Assembly (NCBI RefSeq): GCF_009730915.1
Contig: NC_052473.1
Span: 17,504,100-17,568,099, forward strand
Length of the DNA stretch: 64,000 nucleotides
Source: Dioscorea cayenensis subsp. rotundata
Lineage: Eukaryota; Streptophyta; Magnoliopsida; Dioscoreales; Dioscoreaceae
Direction of reading: 5' to 3'
In this document: positions 24,201 through 34,974 of the stretch, piece after piece
Layout of the letters: the number at the start of each line of letters is the position of its first letter
Position numbering within the stretch: position 1 is the first letter of the stretch
Program-made: the position numbers and the translations under genes
The notes under the pieces: model-generated
Database searches by the model: none
What the model saw: only the letters and a program-made list of their open reading frames with translations
What the model was told of the DNA's origin: nothing

Positions 24201-25274
24201 CCTAGAAATCATAATCCCTATTTATCTGAAAAGGCAAACAGTATTCCGCATGATGGAAAGTTGGTAAAGCATATGCTTGCTTGTTTGATTAACTGTATAA
24301 AATTCTAGATGCACAATTTATATAGTTAGATGTGTACAATCGCCAACACAAAACTTATGTGCTCAGTCTGCCGTCCACACAGTGAATCAGTAAGCCCAAA
24401 CACAGGTAGTAAATTTCAAATAAAAAGTTGTACATCCAACAGCTTTAGGAGAAAGAAATCTCCTTTCCCTCTTGGCTAATGGACTGCTACATTCAACAGA
24501 GGTCGAGCTTCCAACCAATTAATAATAGAACCTCACAATTTTCACATCTCACCCTGAATCAAACAAAAAAAATCCTCCTTCTTCTTTTAACTGTCCCAGA
24601 ATGACCTATCTGCATGTATAATCCATAAGCAGCAAAAAAAAAATCTAGGATTTTTCTTTCATTTCTTTGGACACATGTAAACATATGCTAAAATTAAGAT
24701 TCTAACAAGAAAACCCCTCGAAACAAAAAGATCACATAAAAACTCAAATCACAATCTTCACGATCACCACATTAGTAAATCCCTATATATCTCCAACAAA
24801 CACTCAAAAACAAAATCATCAAATCTCAAAAAACTACAAAAAAACTAAAAAAATCGCAATCTTCACAAACCTCATGATCAGCAAATCCCTACATATCTCC
24901 AACAAACACTCACAAACAAAAAATTCACAAAATAACTCGCATCATGATCTCCACCATCACCACAAAAGCTAATCTCTGTAAATCTAACACCCAAAAACAA
25001 AAACCCAAACTAAAAAGAAACCAAACCCAAAAAGTATCAATTTTTCAGATAAAAAAGCAGCAGATCAAAAGGGCAAGAGAAGCAACAATGATATCAGATC
25101 CAAAAACACACTCACCAAATCACTATTATTCCTCTCAAAATCAAGTATCTTGATGGCCACAACCTCATCAAGCGGAATACAAACCGCCCGATGAACGGTA
25201 GCGCTGGCGCCCTTGCCCACCATCTCATGGAGCTGATAATCCTCGGCCCTGATAGGATACTTCCTCCTCTCCAT
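18254..25274 (-). CDS. STE20/GCK-type Ser/Thr kinase (OSR1/SPAK/FRAY-like plant family), 20 exons
   Basis: Minus-strand protein kinase of about 679 aa, expected to be a cytosolic signalling kinase of the plant STE20 germinal-centre group. Exons: 25116-25274, 23740-23994, 23230-23354, 23077-23121, 22885-22966, 22550-22618, 22307-22477, 22169-22234, 21663-21731, 21447-21587, 21284-21354, 20690-20914, 19824-19933, 19611-19708, 19491-19532, 19000-19119, 18879-18927, 18706-18773, 18419-18474, 18254-18272. Phases all close. Motifs: glycine loop VGKGASATV (19-27), VAIK Lys42, IHRDIK (133-138), DFG (154-156), GTPCWMAPE (176-184). The start is set by [13 protein letters not shown]; an in-frame Met lies 16 codons upstream. 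The C-terminus is Ser-rich with a short terminal coiled coil. Two introns use GC donors (after exons 11 and 14). The last 7 residues are uncertain. It is the full-length paralogue of the copy at 30939-34833. Confidence 0.93.
19609..19610 (-). other. GC 5' splice site of kinase intron 14
   Basis: Exon 14 ends ATGGACAAG followed by GCATGT, matching the AG|GCA-GT form of U2 GC-AG introns. The next exon (19491-19532) begins after TTTCAG in phase 0. Confidence 0.7.
21282..21283 (-). other. GC 5' splice site of kinase intron 11
   Basis: Exon 11 ends TATCAGAG and the intron starts GCCAGTTC. The paralogue at 30.7 kb reads TATCAGAG then GTCAGTTC, so the ancestral donor was GT and this copy has T to C. 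Joining at GC restores phase with exon 12 (the split codon becomes Arg). Reading on instead gives a stop four codons later. Confidence 0.75.
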
Positions 25275-25524
25275 TCCTCCCCAAAGATCCCCCCCTTCCA
25301 CCGCCCGCCCAAAAATCCTCAATAGGGAAAAACCTAGAAAAACATAGAGAAATGAGAGATAAGGTGTAGGAGATTGAGGAAGAGGAGGAAAGTGGGGAAA
25401 TCAAAGGAGAGGAGAGGATCACGGGAGACGAGAGGTTGGGAATGGATTGGAGGAAATCCTAGAAGAGATTGGATTGGGATTGGGATTGGGATTCTCGTGA
25501 GCCGGGGAAGAGAAGGAGCGGTGC

Positions 25525-25532
25525 TTTCGCGC
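25525..25532 (+). promoter_or_regulatory. E2F-type motif TTTCGCGC upstream of kinase copy 1
   Basis: TTTCGCGC matches the plant E2F consensus TTTSSCGC and lies about 250 bp upstream of the kinase start codon. The same octamer is kept upstream of copy 2 (34914-34921). Functional meaning is inferred from the motif only. Confidence 0.4.
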
Positions 25533-25589
25533 TGGTCGTTTGATTCGTAATTGAAAGCGCGCCAGTTGAGGAGCTTAATTCTCAAAGTT

Positions 25590-25596
25590 AGTTGGG

Positions 25597-25640
<44 letters not shown>

Positions 25641-26089
25641 TATATTTATATGTATATAATAAATAAAATAAAATAAAAAATATATATATATGGGTAAACA
25701 TCATCTGCGGATGTTGGTTGAACGTCCTCAGGTGAGCACAGTAACTTTAATTGCGCTACAGTGAGTCGAAATTTTGGTTTAGGGATGGGTTGATTAGTTT
25801 AGTTTTGATTTAGATTAAAATACTGTGTATCCCACTTCTTATTGTGCTTATAAATAAATAGTGCACAAACAACTGTTGAAATTGTTTCAGTTATTGGGCT
25901 GAGATTGATTGCGTGGTTTAAATTAAAATACTGTACATCCCACTCTTTTTACTGTGCTTATAAATAATGCACAGAAATATTGTTGACATAATAGTGCTGA
26001 ACTGTTCGATTAAAAGAGAGGGCACGTGGGTCGGCGTTGAGCCTTGTTCTTCACACGTACATGTCCCTGATGATTGTCGCTTTTCTAAA
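25590..26089. other. (TA)n microsatellite and a local ~107-bp duplication
   Basis: A TA run covers about 25601-25638. TTAAAATACTGTGTATCCCA (about 25815) and TTAAAATACTGTACATCCCA (about 25923) head two similar ~58-bp stretches, a tandem duplication with about 107-bp spacing. No gene. Confidence 0.5.
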
Positions 26090-27641
26090 ACATATATATA
26101 TATATATAATAAAAAAAATAATAGTAAATCACTTTACTGTTGTTCCCGTGTTATCTTGTAGTTCTCAATAATATTTTTGTGGGTTGTTTTATTTTTTTTT
26201 ATTATTTATTTTTTTTTGTTTTTCTAGTTGTGTTTTAGTGGACTATTTTGTTATTGTACTTTAACTTTATAAGGTTGTTTTTTAAAACAACTTTATAAGG
26301 TTGTTTTTGTACTTTGTTGTTTTATTTAATGAATATGGTTTATTTTTTTTTAAAAAAAAATTGTAATAAATATCGTCCATGCTTTTAATTTTCTAAATGA
26401 TCCTATAAATTTATCAGATTCTTAAATTATATCTGGTTTTTAAAATTTTTATTTTTAATTTGAATAAAAATAAAATTATATAATTTCCCCTGGTTTTTTG
26501 CTTGCCGACCTTGCACTTGTGCCGTTAGGTTCATGCCTAAGCATCACTTAGGCCTGACGTCACTTTATGTTAAGAGGTTTTTCAATATTTTTATTAAAAT
26601 ATTAAAAATATATGATTTTTTTTAAGTAAGGTGATAAACACCAACACCTCCCGGTTATGAAATCGAATTCATGTTTCTCCCAAACGAAAGGACCCGGGAT
26701 ATAATTAGGCCACATGCACTTTGGTAAAAAATGGAAATTGAATAAAATAAATAAATAATTAATTAATAAAGACTAGAATGTAAATAGAAAGTTGGAGGGA
26801 TTATATCATCCTAATGAAAACATAGAGGAATTATATGATCTTAGCAAATATATATATACATGGAAGGAGTATTCAGTAACTTTCCCTAACAATATTAGTG
26901 AGAACATTGAAGATTTTTTCACATATATGTATATCTATTTATCTCTTGCAAAATAATAATTATCATCATAATAATAAATAAAAAGTAAACAACATAAAAT
27001 ATAGTAAATATATTTTTGTCAACTGCTAATTGTCAATTAACACCAGTCCTTTTTGTTTGTTTTAAGGAGGACCATTGAACCCACAGTCCACACTTTAAAT
27101 GAGGGTACTTACCATACATTCATTATTTTTTTTGTTTAGTTTATATAATCCTCTCAAGTCGATATCATAATAGTAATAGGACAAATATATATATATATAT
27201 ATATAGACGCATATGAAAAGAATTACTACATATAAATCATTTTAAAGCTCAGATTTATATACATAGACTTTGGTCTAATAAATAGTACTAATAATAAGGA
27301 CTAATATGTATAAGGATTGAAAAATGTTCAGAAATGCCATATGCATCGCAGGTTCACTAAATATATATATATATATATATGAGAAAACATTAACGGGCTT
27401 AGAAAATTAGTGCTCATATAATGGTGCAAATATGAGAGAAAGACAGAGAGGAACAGGCAACAAATAATATGAATGTTTGTAGAAAATAAGAGTTCATATA
27501 TTAGTGGCTATGTTTCCCTCTTTTGAGAGATTTTTTTCGTTTTTATATCATGCGGTTTTCCAGCTAACAAACAAGAGTTATAGCTTACATGGCAAGGGCA
27601 AAATCATCCAATCACATAAAATATGATTAATGTTATGCGAC

Positions 27642-27674
<33 letters not shown>

Positions 27675-28620
27675 TAACTTCATTTTCTCTTATTGAAAGG
27701 TACTCTTTTTTTTTCGCTTTCTTAATCATTCTCGATATCTAAATCTTTAAGTACAAATTTCTTTAATAGACAATGTTAAACTTCCACATTGGTTTGTTTC
27801 CATCCGGCCCTTCAATTATCAGTGACCTAAATTTCAAGTGACACCTCGCAAAAACACAAGAATCTATTGAATCAAGAATACCCACCCTTTGGATGTTGCA
27901 AATGTGGATCACTTTGGGTAGAGCCCAAGTACACATGGGTGTTAGAATAACCCGCACACAACCATTACTCACACTCCCAGAAATGTATCCTCACCCATGA
28001 TTCGAACTCTCATCACTTGTGAAGGATTCTAATGAGGACCCGACTACCAATAGACATATTGATCATTGGTAAACATCTTCTTTATGTTTGCAAGTATTGA
28101 TGAATGCTCAAACTCTGAGCTCTTATATGACTCTTTTGGTTTTCTTATCACTACAAAGTGCATAAGCTTTAAAAGTATGAGAAAATTCATCAAATGATGG
28201 GGGCCATATCACTGATATTGCCGTCACAGTGGCCGGCGTTGTTGTTCAAGGACATGGCCGGAATATTGACATGAGGAAGCTGAAGATGCATTGGAGGTGG
28301 TTTAATTAGTAGTTTATTGTTTCAGCATTTGAGAAGACCTTGGAATAAATCACAAATAGCTTTGGTGACTTTGCTCTCGCCACGTAAGCAGCGGTTAACG
28401 CATTAACAATTTTTTTCTTTTTTTACTAGTTGGAAAAACAACATGATATAAAAATGAAATTATCTCTATCCTTAATCCGCAAAAGTGGGAAACCAGAGGG
28501 TTTTTTTTTTTTAATTTTCCAAGTTATATATATAAAATTAAAATGGTAAATTTACAACTCTACAATTAGCAAGGGTAATTATGCAAAGAGAACTCCAATT
28601 TTACTCTCCATCAAACTCCC
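26090..28620. repeat. Segmental-duplication arm A, non-coding part (partner about 43980-44800)
   Basis: Bases 26090-26490 and 27160-27360 align in order with 43985-44370 and 44455-44635. Shared anchors include TTTATCA(A/G)ATTCTTAAA, AATATAATAGTAATAGGA-type sequence, AGATTTATATACATA and GCCATATGCA. The remainder (27390-28620) is AT-rich, has TA microsatellites near 27184, 27360 and 27650, and shows no gene. Confidence 0.65.
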
Positions 28621-28624
28621 CATC

Positions 28625-30195
28625 CAACCACTAATAAAATTCAACAGCAGACATTCATTACCCAAAAATTCAATGCATCAGATTAAAACTGAGGAATATC
28701 TGGAAAAATAAAGGAAAAAAAATTATTCCATTGTACACCATCACAAAATATATCATATGATTTTATCTTTTGTACCCTCTGATAATAATGCATTCATTTT
28801 CAGAGCTTAAAGGGCTTATGATGAAACATACAACTGAGAATTTATAATTGATGGTATAATCAAGATGTTGATTACAAGAAAGAAAAATAAAAATTATGCC
28901 ATTGTTAGGGCATATCACAAATTTCTTAGGGAAAGCAAAAGTTCAAGAAGTTTTCTCCCGGAGGTTTTGCTTCATGTTGTTCCAAATATTCTCTGCTGTT
29001 CATCTCGGTCAATCTGAGAAAAAACAATGAAAATTTGAAGACAATTAGGGCACAAATTGATGCATGGACTTGAGAACAGTCTAATTGGAGAAAATTTCAA
29101 TTGAATGACTCTATGGCTTTTAGGTTGTCGAGAAATTAAATTAATTACGGTTTCTTTAATCCTTCAAAGAACATAGACGGTATAGATTTGGATAATTAGG
29201 GTTCCGTTGTTCGTTCAAAGTAGCAATGATTTTACTAATTTAGCCATTTCTGAAACCATTAACTGTATCGAAAAGCAAGATTAATTATAAGAATTAAAAG
29301 AGGCATTAATTAGGCTCCTTCAAGGAAACTTGAAGTGTTGTGACAGTGGATCAGACATCAACTATCTTTGTTTGGTATTGACAAGTATAATGCTAATGAT
29401 AGAGAAAGAGTATTTGACTCAGATTAAGGTTTCATTGATCCTGAGTAAAAAAAAACAGTTGTCTGTTGTGCAAATTATAGGTCAAAAAAAAATACTTTCT
29501 CCCAATTTTTCTTAGAAAGAGTTTGAGGATAATCAAAAGGATACCTGCACAGTGATCGAGATCGTCGCTTTTCAGTGATCTTGAAGTTCTTGGTGAAATT
29601 TTCTGAGCATCAGCACTGTGACAATTCTTTCAAATAGCTCAACCGGTGATTCCTCATCAACCTTGACTGATTTCATACATAACTTGTAAACTAGAAAGTT
29701 CAATATCACATGCATCTCACCATTTTTTCTTTTTTCTTTTTTTCTGAAAAAAAAAGCATCACTAGTAACTAACTTTCTTGATCAAGTGGTAACATAGTAT
29801 GCGAAACTTAACAGCAGTAACTGCAAGAATTTACAAAGGAGTTGCAAAGGTAACATTGAATGTTGATAAAACCAATTTGCGTTTTGAATGGTGTTATACT
29901 GTATATCAAGTGTCATTCAAATGAAACTAATTGGACCGCCAAAAAGTAAAAACATCAATAAAGGTATTGAGATACTGAGATGTAAGTGTTCCTTTGATCT
30001 CAAGGATGGAATAACAGCTAAGTAAACCATCTTGTATATCTATCAAATAATTAGAAAATATATCCATTTCAACGTCAACCTGAAATCATCCATACTGTTG
30101 ACATCCAAAAAATAAGTGTTTAATTTAAGCATTCACATGCAATACAAACCAGTGAATTCAAGGCAATTGAAAGCTCAAAACTGAATGAAAATGAA
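28625..30195 (-). pseudogene. 3' fragment of AFG1-like ATPase gene (copy of about 49972-51592)
   Basis: Minus-strand duplicate of the last two exons, their intron and the 3' flank of the AFG1-like gene at 50295-55022. The last-exon copy (about 28955-29020) still reads LTEMNSREYLEQHEAK but is frameshifted just after. The exon-13 copy (about 29546-29695) has several small deletions (after ATGTATGAA and around the VTVADAQ codons), and its acceptor CAGG has become CAAG. It is therefore not a working exon set. The homology stops at 30195, where kinase-derived sequence begins. Confidence 0.88.
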
Positions 30196-30938
30196 TGCCT
30201 GGTGAACAAGAACCTGAAGAAAGAATCCAAAAAATTGCTTGTTGAAGTCTGGTGATCCAGAGTTGGATATTGATCACCACCACAACTAGAGGCCTTGGAC
30301 TCATTGTCAAACCCATCAGAGATAGATCTGGAGAAAAAATCAAATTTTTTGTTATGCTAAAGACTAACTATAGTGACTAGAAAACAATGAAGAAATGTGC
30401 TGCAACATTTTGCGAAATCTGCTAAGTAAAAGATAAGCATAAATGACAACATATGCCATGGATCATGACTTAAATGAATAAAGTCAAAGCTAAAAAACAC
30501 CAACGCATGTGCCATACTATTGAACAAAGCATGCCCTGTCAAAAATATCTTAAATTTCTAGGTTTTTGCAAGATTTCATTTCATTATGACAGTCAAAGCA
30601 GAGAAGTTGGTATGTTTGGCAGTCAGAATAGGAGAGTCATCAAAAACAAAAGGAATAAGTGATCAAAGAGAATCACGAATCAATGCAGGTCTAGTAAGAA
30701 CTGACCTCTGATAGCCTCCGGCTTGATCAGGGGATGGAAGAGCCGCAAGCTTATTCGGCATCACCACATCACTTTCCTGTTAATTGGAAACATCTTCGCA
30801 TGCATTCAGAATGCTTTTTTTCAAAAATATATTAAAAAAAAATTTAAAAAAAAAAGAAAAAAAAAACGACAGACGTATCACCATGTCATCACTAATAGAA
30901 CCACTTCTGGATGATAGATTGAAACGCGAGAATTGAAA
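30196..30938 (-). pseudogene. Relics of kinase exons 10-12, downstream of the copy-2 stop
   Basis: Sequence homologous to the 3' part of kinase exon 10 (about 30882-30911), exon 11 (30714-30784) and the 5' part of exon 12 (down to about 30196) of copy 1. Exon 11 keeps AG and a canonical GT donor. The start and acceptor of exon 10 are deleted, and exon 12 is shortened by internal deletions and cut at the breakpoint. Exons 13-20 are absent. These relics follow an in-frame stop and would be 3' UTR if transcribed. Confidence 0.85.
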
Positions 30939-33900
30939 TCACGCTTCTATCTGTGAAGCCTGTGCCTTTAAATCTTCGATATCAAAGTTCCAGCAGCTGA
31001 TGCCTCTTTTATATCCATTCTACAGAAAGCATCAACTGTTAATATTAACTCCAGACCAACCACTACAAATATGAAACAACCAAATGCTACTCAATTTTCT
31101 GCAAACCAAAACTAGTACGAAAAAGCCAGTAAGCCTGCAAGTTTTCCAAATCTCCAGTCTAATAACGTCATCACAATTTTAATTTTTCCATTACATAAAA
31201 GCAGGCAATGGTAAATTTGCTCTAGATTTGAGTATCAAGGACACGCGAGTAGAGAGACAAGGCAATCTATGTTAGTAAACTTATATATTGACCTTTTAAC
31301 AACTTCTGCAACCTTGGAATAAAGCATGCCTTAAACATTTCAAACTTGGACAAGGGTTCCAAAACAAACCTGAGATAGTTCTTCCTTCTGCTCGTCAGGC
31401 ATTTTCTTTTGTGCAAGCAATTCCTCTTCCTTGGCCTAACATCAAATATGACATTGAAACATTTGGACAAAAAATGACATGTAAGTAATGGATATAGAGT
31501 AAGTTACCCTTAGTGCTTCATAGCGACCAACTAGAGTGGGTAGACCTTCCAAAATTTTTCGGGAGATGTAGTCACTGGATCTGGCTTGCTTGAAAAATGA
31601 ATGCTTCAATAGCTTTTGAGCAGTAGGCCTATTTGAAGGATCTTTGACCAAGCACATAGCGATCATGCGCTTGAAGGACTAAAGCAAAAGCAACTTCATA
31701 AGAACAAAAAACGAAAGAAGATGTTGAGGAGAATTCAGAGACACATACCCTCGAGAATTTCTTATTTTTAACATCCTCAAGGCAAGGTGGAGCATGCTGC
31801 AACGTCATAAGCAACGCCTGCAAAGTAAATATAGCTAGTTAGCTCCCCGCTGAACCTATAAAGGCGTGCAAGTTGTCTTTTCATGTCACTTTGAACCAAT
31901 AGGAACTTCCCAGTAGTCAACCTCATTGAGTAATATAATCATTTTCATAGAGGTCGTGAAAAATCCAAAAGATGTCAAAGAGGATTCAGAGAAACGTTTT
32001 CAAGAGCTCTGGTGCAAATGACAATAATCTTATCAGATTCCAAGTCTCACCTTCATTGCAGGATATTTTGAGAAAGGGGGATGACCATGAGCCAGCTCCA
32101 AAGCAGTTATCCCAAAAGACCAAATGTCCGCCCTGCAGAAAATTTAATTTTATCCTTGTTTCAGTTAGAGCAAACATGAGTTTAAATTCCCCTTGTCTGT
32201 AATTAGCTGAATTGAGCAAACAAAGAAAATTAGGAGACTAACTTGAAGTCATATCCACGCGATCGCTCCAGCACCTCTGGTGCCATCCTATAGAAAGAAT
32301 TAGGCTCTCAACTTCATAACATAATCAATGTATGGGAGGACACACAGATATGGCACAACATAAATAAATTCTAAGTAGAAATGAAAATCGTTATATACCA
32401 GCAAGGTGTTCCAACGAAGGTATTTCTCGTGCGTTGTCGATCCCCTGAGTCATAAAGGGAAGCAGAAACTCCAAAATCTCCAAGCTTTATCCCACCACGT
32501 GAATCAACTAATATGTTGCCAGCCTATCAAGAATACAAAATCAAGAGTGATCAGCACCTCATGATGAGAAACAAGAAAATTAAAAGTGAACATGTTGAAA
32601 GGCAAAATTTAATGACAGCCAACAAAGAGATTTATGATGGGAAAATGAATTCATAGAGGGATGTAGCAAAAATAATTAGTCTTTTGGAAAAATAAACTAA
32701 AAATAAATAATAAAAAAATCCGATGAACTCGAGAACTTATCCATCAAGGAGGCAAACAAACAAATATCCTAACAGATACCAACAAACTTCGCAAAGGATG
32801 ACTAGGCCACAGATATATCCGAAAATATACTGGATGTCAGCATAAGAAAAAATGAAGGTAAACCATCACATGCATATGCAAGCCGATGCCACTAGGTTTT
32901 GAATCCGTACCTTGATATCTCGATGCATTTCTCCATGTTGATGGAGGTACTCCAGACCTTTTAATACTTCACGTAGTATGCTTGCGATGATGACTTCCTC
33001 AAAACCACTTGAAAATGCTGAGTTCATAATGTGATGGCAAGAACCTCCAGCCATATAGGGCATGACAATCCACAAATCATGGCCATGCACAAAGGAGCAA
33101 TGTGCCTTAAGAACATTAGGATGGTCAATCAAGATCATAGTTTTTGCTTCATGGGAGATTGTATTCTGTACAAAATAGAGATGTTAACAATCTGAAATCG
33201 GAGTAACAGGAAAATAAATTGAGTTAAGTAAATATTAATACTGATGTTTATCAAAATCAAATACATCACGAGCACTAGTTAAATGACATCAAAAAGAAAA
33301 TAAGCTGAAATTGTAAGAGAGATCAACAAGAAAAGAAACCAGGTATATTTTAATCACATAAACTTTCTTCCTAGAAATCAAAATCCCTATTTATCTGAAA
33401 AGGGAGACAGTATTCTGCATGATGGAAATTTGGTAAAGCATATTCTTGCTTGTTTGCAATGGAGAAAAACAAATCACATGGACACATACTATAGACTGTA
33501 TAAAATTTTAGATGCATAATTTATTATATAGTTAGATGTGTACAATCGCCAACACAAAACTTATGTGCTCAGTCTGTAGTCCACACAGTGGATCATTAAG
33601 CCCCAAACACAGGTAGCAAATTTCAAGTAAGAACTTGTGCATCCAACAGGTTAAGCAGAAAAAAATCTCCTTTCCCACTTGGCTTAATAATCAATTAATA
33701 ATAGAACTTAACAATTTTCACATGTCACCCTGAATCAAACAAAAACTTCATTGATCGGTCTCCTAATAAACCTTAACCGTCCCAGAATGACCTATCTGCA
33801 TGCATAATCCATAAGCAGAAAAAAAAGAAAATCAAGGATTTTTCTTTGATTTTTTGGATACAGGTAATCATATGCTAAAATTAAGATTCTAACAAGAAAA

Positions 33901-34833
33901 TCCCTTGAAACCAAAAGATCACATAAAAACTCAAATCACAATCTTCACGAACACCACATTAGTAAATCCCTATATATCTCCTACAAACACTCAAAAACAA
34001 AATCATCAAATCCCAAACAAAAAATTCACAAAATAACTCGCATCATGATCTCCTCCATCACCACATAAGCTAATCTCTGTAAATCTAACACCCGAAAACA
34101 AAAACCACAAACTAAAATGAAATCAAACCCAAAAAGTAACAATTTTTCAGATCAAAAGGGCAAGAGAAGCAAAAAAGTGATCAGATCCGAAAACACACTC
34201 ACCAAATCACTATATATCTCCTACAAACACTCAAAAATAAAATCATAAAATCCCAAACAAAAAATTCACAAAAGAACTCGCATTATAATCTCCACCATCA
34301 CCACATAAGCTAATATCTGTAAATCTAACACCCAAAAACAAAAACCCTAACTAAAATTAAATCAAACCCAAAAAGTAACAATTTTTCAGATCAAAAAGTA
34401 AGAGATCAAATGACAAGAGAAGAAGGATCAGATCCGAAAACACACTCACCAAATAATCATAAAATCCCAAACAAAAAATTCACAAAAGAACTCGCATTAT
34501 AATCTCCACCATCACCACATAAGCTAATATCTGTAAATCTAACACCCGAAAACAAAAACCACAAACTAAAATTAAATCAAACCCAAAAAGTAACAATTTT
34601 TCAGATCAAAAAGCAGCATATCAAAAGGGCAAGAGAAGAAGAAAAAAAGAAATCAGATCCGAAAACACACTCACCAAATCACTATTATTCCTCTCAAAAT
34701 CAAGTATCTTGATGGCCACAACCTCATCAAGCGGAATACAAACCGCCCGATGAACGGTAGCGCTGCCGCCCTTGCCCACCATCTCACAAAGCCGATAATC
34801 CTCGGCCCTGATAGGATACTTCCTCCTCTCCAT
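30939..34833 (-). CDS. Truncated tandem paralogue of the STE20-type kinase (350 aa, kinase domain intact)
   Basis: Second copy of the kinase, with nine exons: 34675-34833, 32911-33165, 32399-32523, 32243-32287, 32051-32132, 31749-31817, 31508-31678, 31370-31435, 30939-31019. Exons 1-8 have the same lengths and phases as copy 1, and all their splice sites are kept. Catalytic motifs are present: [19 protein letters not shown] (Ile to Met before HRD), DFG and GTPCWMAPE. In exon 9 the donor is lost (CTGGTATAAG became CAGATAGAAG), so the frame runs to a stop three codons later. The Ser-rich C-terminal half and coiled coil are missing. No frameshift disturbs the catalytic domain, so it could encode an active, deregulated or dominant-negative kinase. 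Equally, it may be an early-stage pseudogene. Confidence 0.82.
34013..34690. repeat. Three tandem units containing the intron-1 donor of kinase copy 2
   Basis: ATCCCAAACAAAAAATTCAC starts units at about 34013, 34251 and 34465. Each unit runs through ACAATTTTTCAGATC and GATCCGAAAACACACTCACC to a CACTCACCAAAT segment, which on the minus strand is the exon-1 donor context ATTTGGTGAGTG. Copy 1 has a single such unit (24915-25120). The third unit abuts the real exon 1. Unit lengths are about 238 and 214 bp. Confidence 0.85.
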
Positions 34834-34913
34834 TCCTCCCCAAAGATCCCTCCCTTCCACCGCCCGCCCAAAAACTCCTCAATCAAAACAAAGGGAAGGA
34901 GAAGAAGCTCTGC

Positions 34914-34921
34914 TTTCGCGC
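34914..34921 (+). promoter_or_regulatory. E2F-type motif TTTCGCGC upstream of kinase copy 2
   Basis: Same octamer as at 25525-25532, about 80 bp upstream of the copy-2 start codon. The sequence between motif and start is shorter than in copy 1 because about 170 bp are missing. Confidence 0.4.
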
Positions 34922-34937
34922 TAATTTCTTTGGTTCG

Positions 34938-34939
<2 letters not shown>

Positions 34940-34970
<31 letters not shown>
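34940..34970. repeat. (TA)n microsatellite at the kinase copy-2 5' border
   Basis: A TA run of about 15 units sits where copy 1 also carries a TA run (25601-25638) relative to the gene, just before homology ends. Confidence 0.7.

Positions 34971-34974
<4 letters not shown>

Noticed and set aside
25460..25500. GATTGG repeat as a possible regulatory array
   Set aside because: A short (GATTGG/GGGATT)n simple repeat in the kinase leader, not conserved in copy 2.
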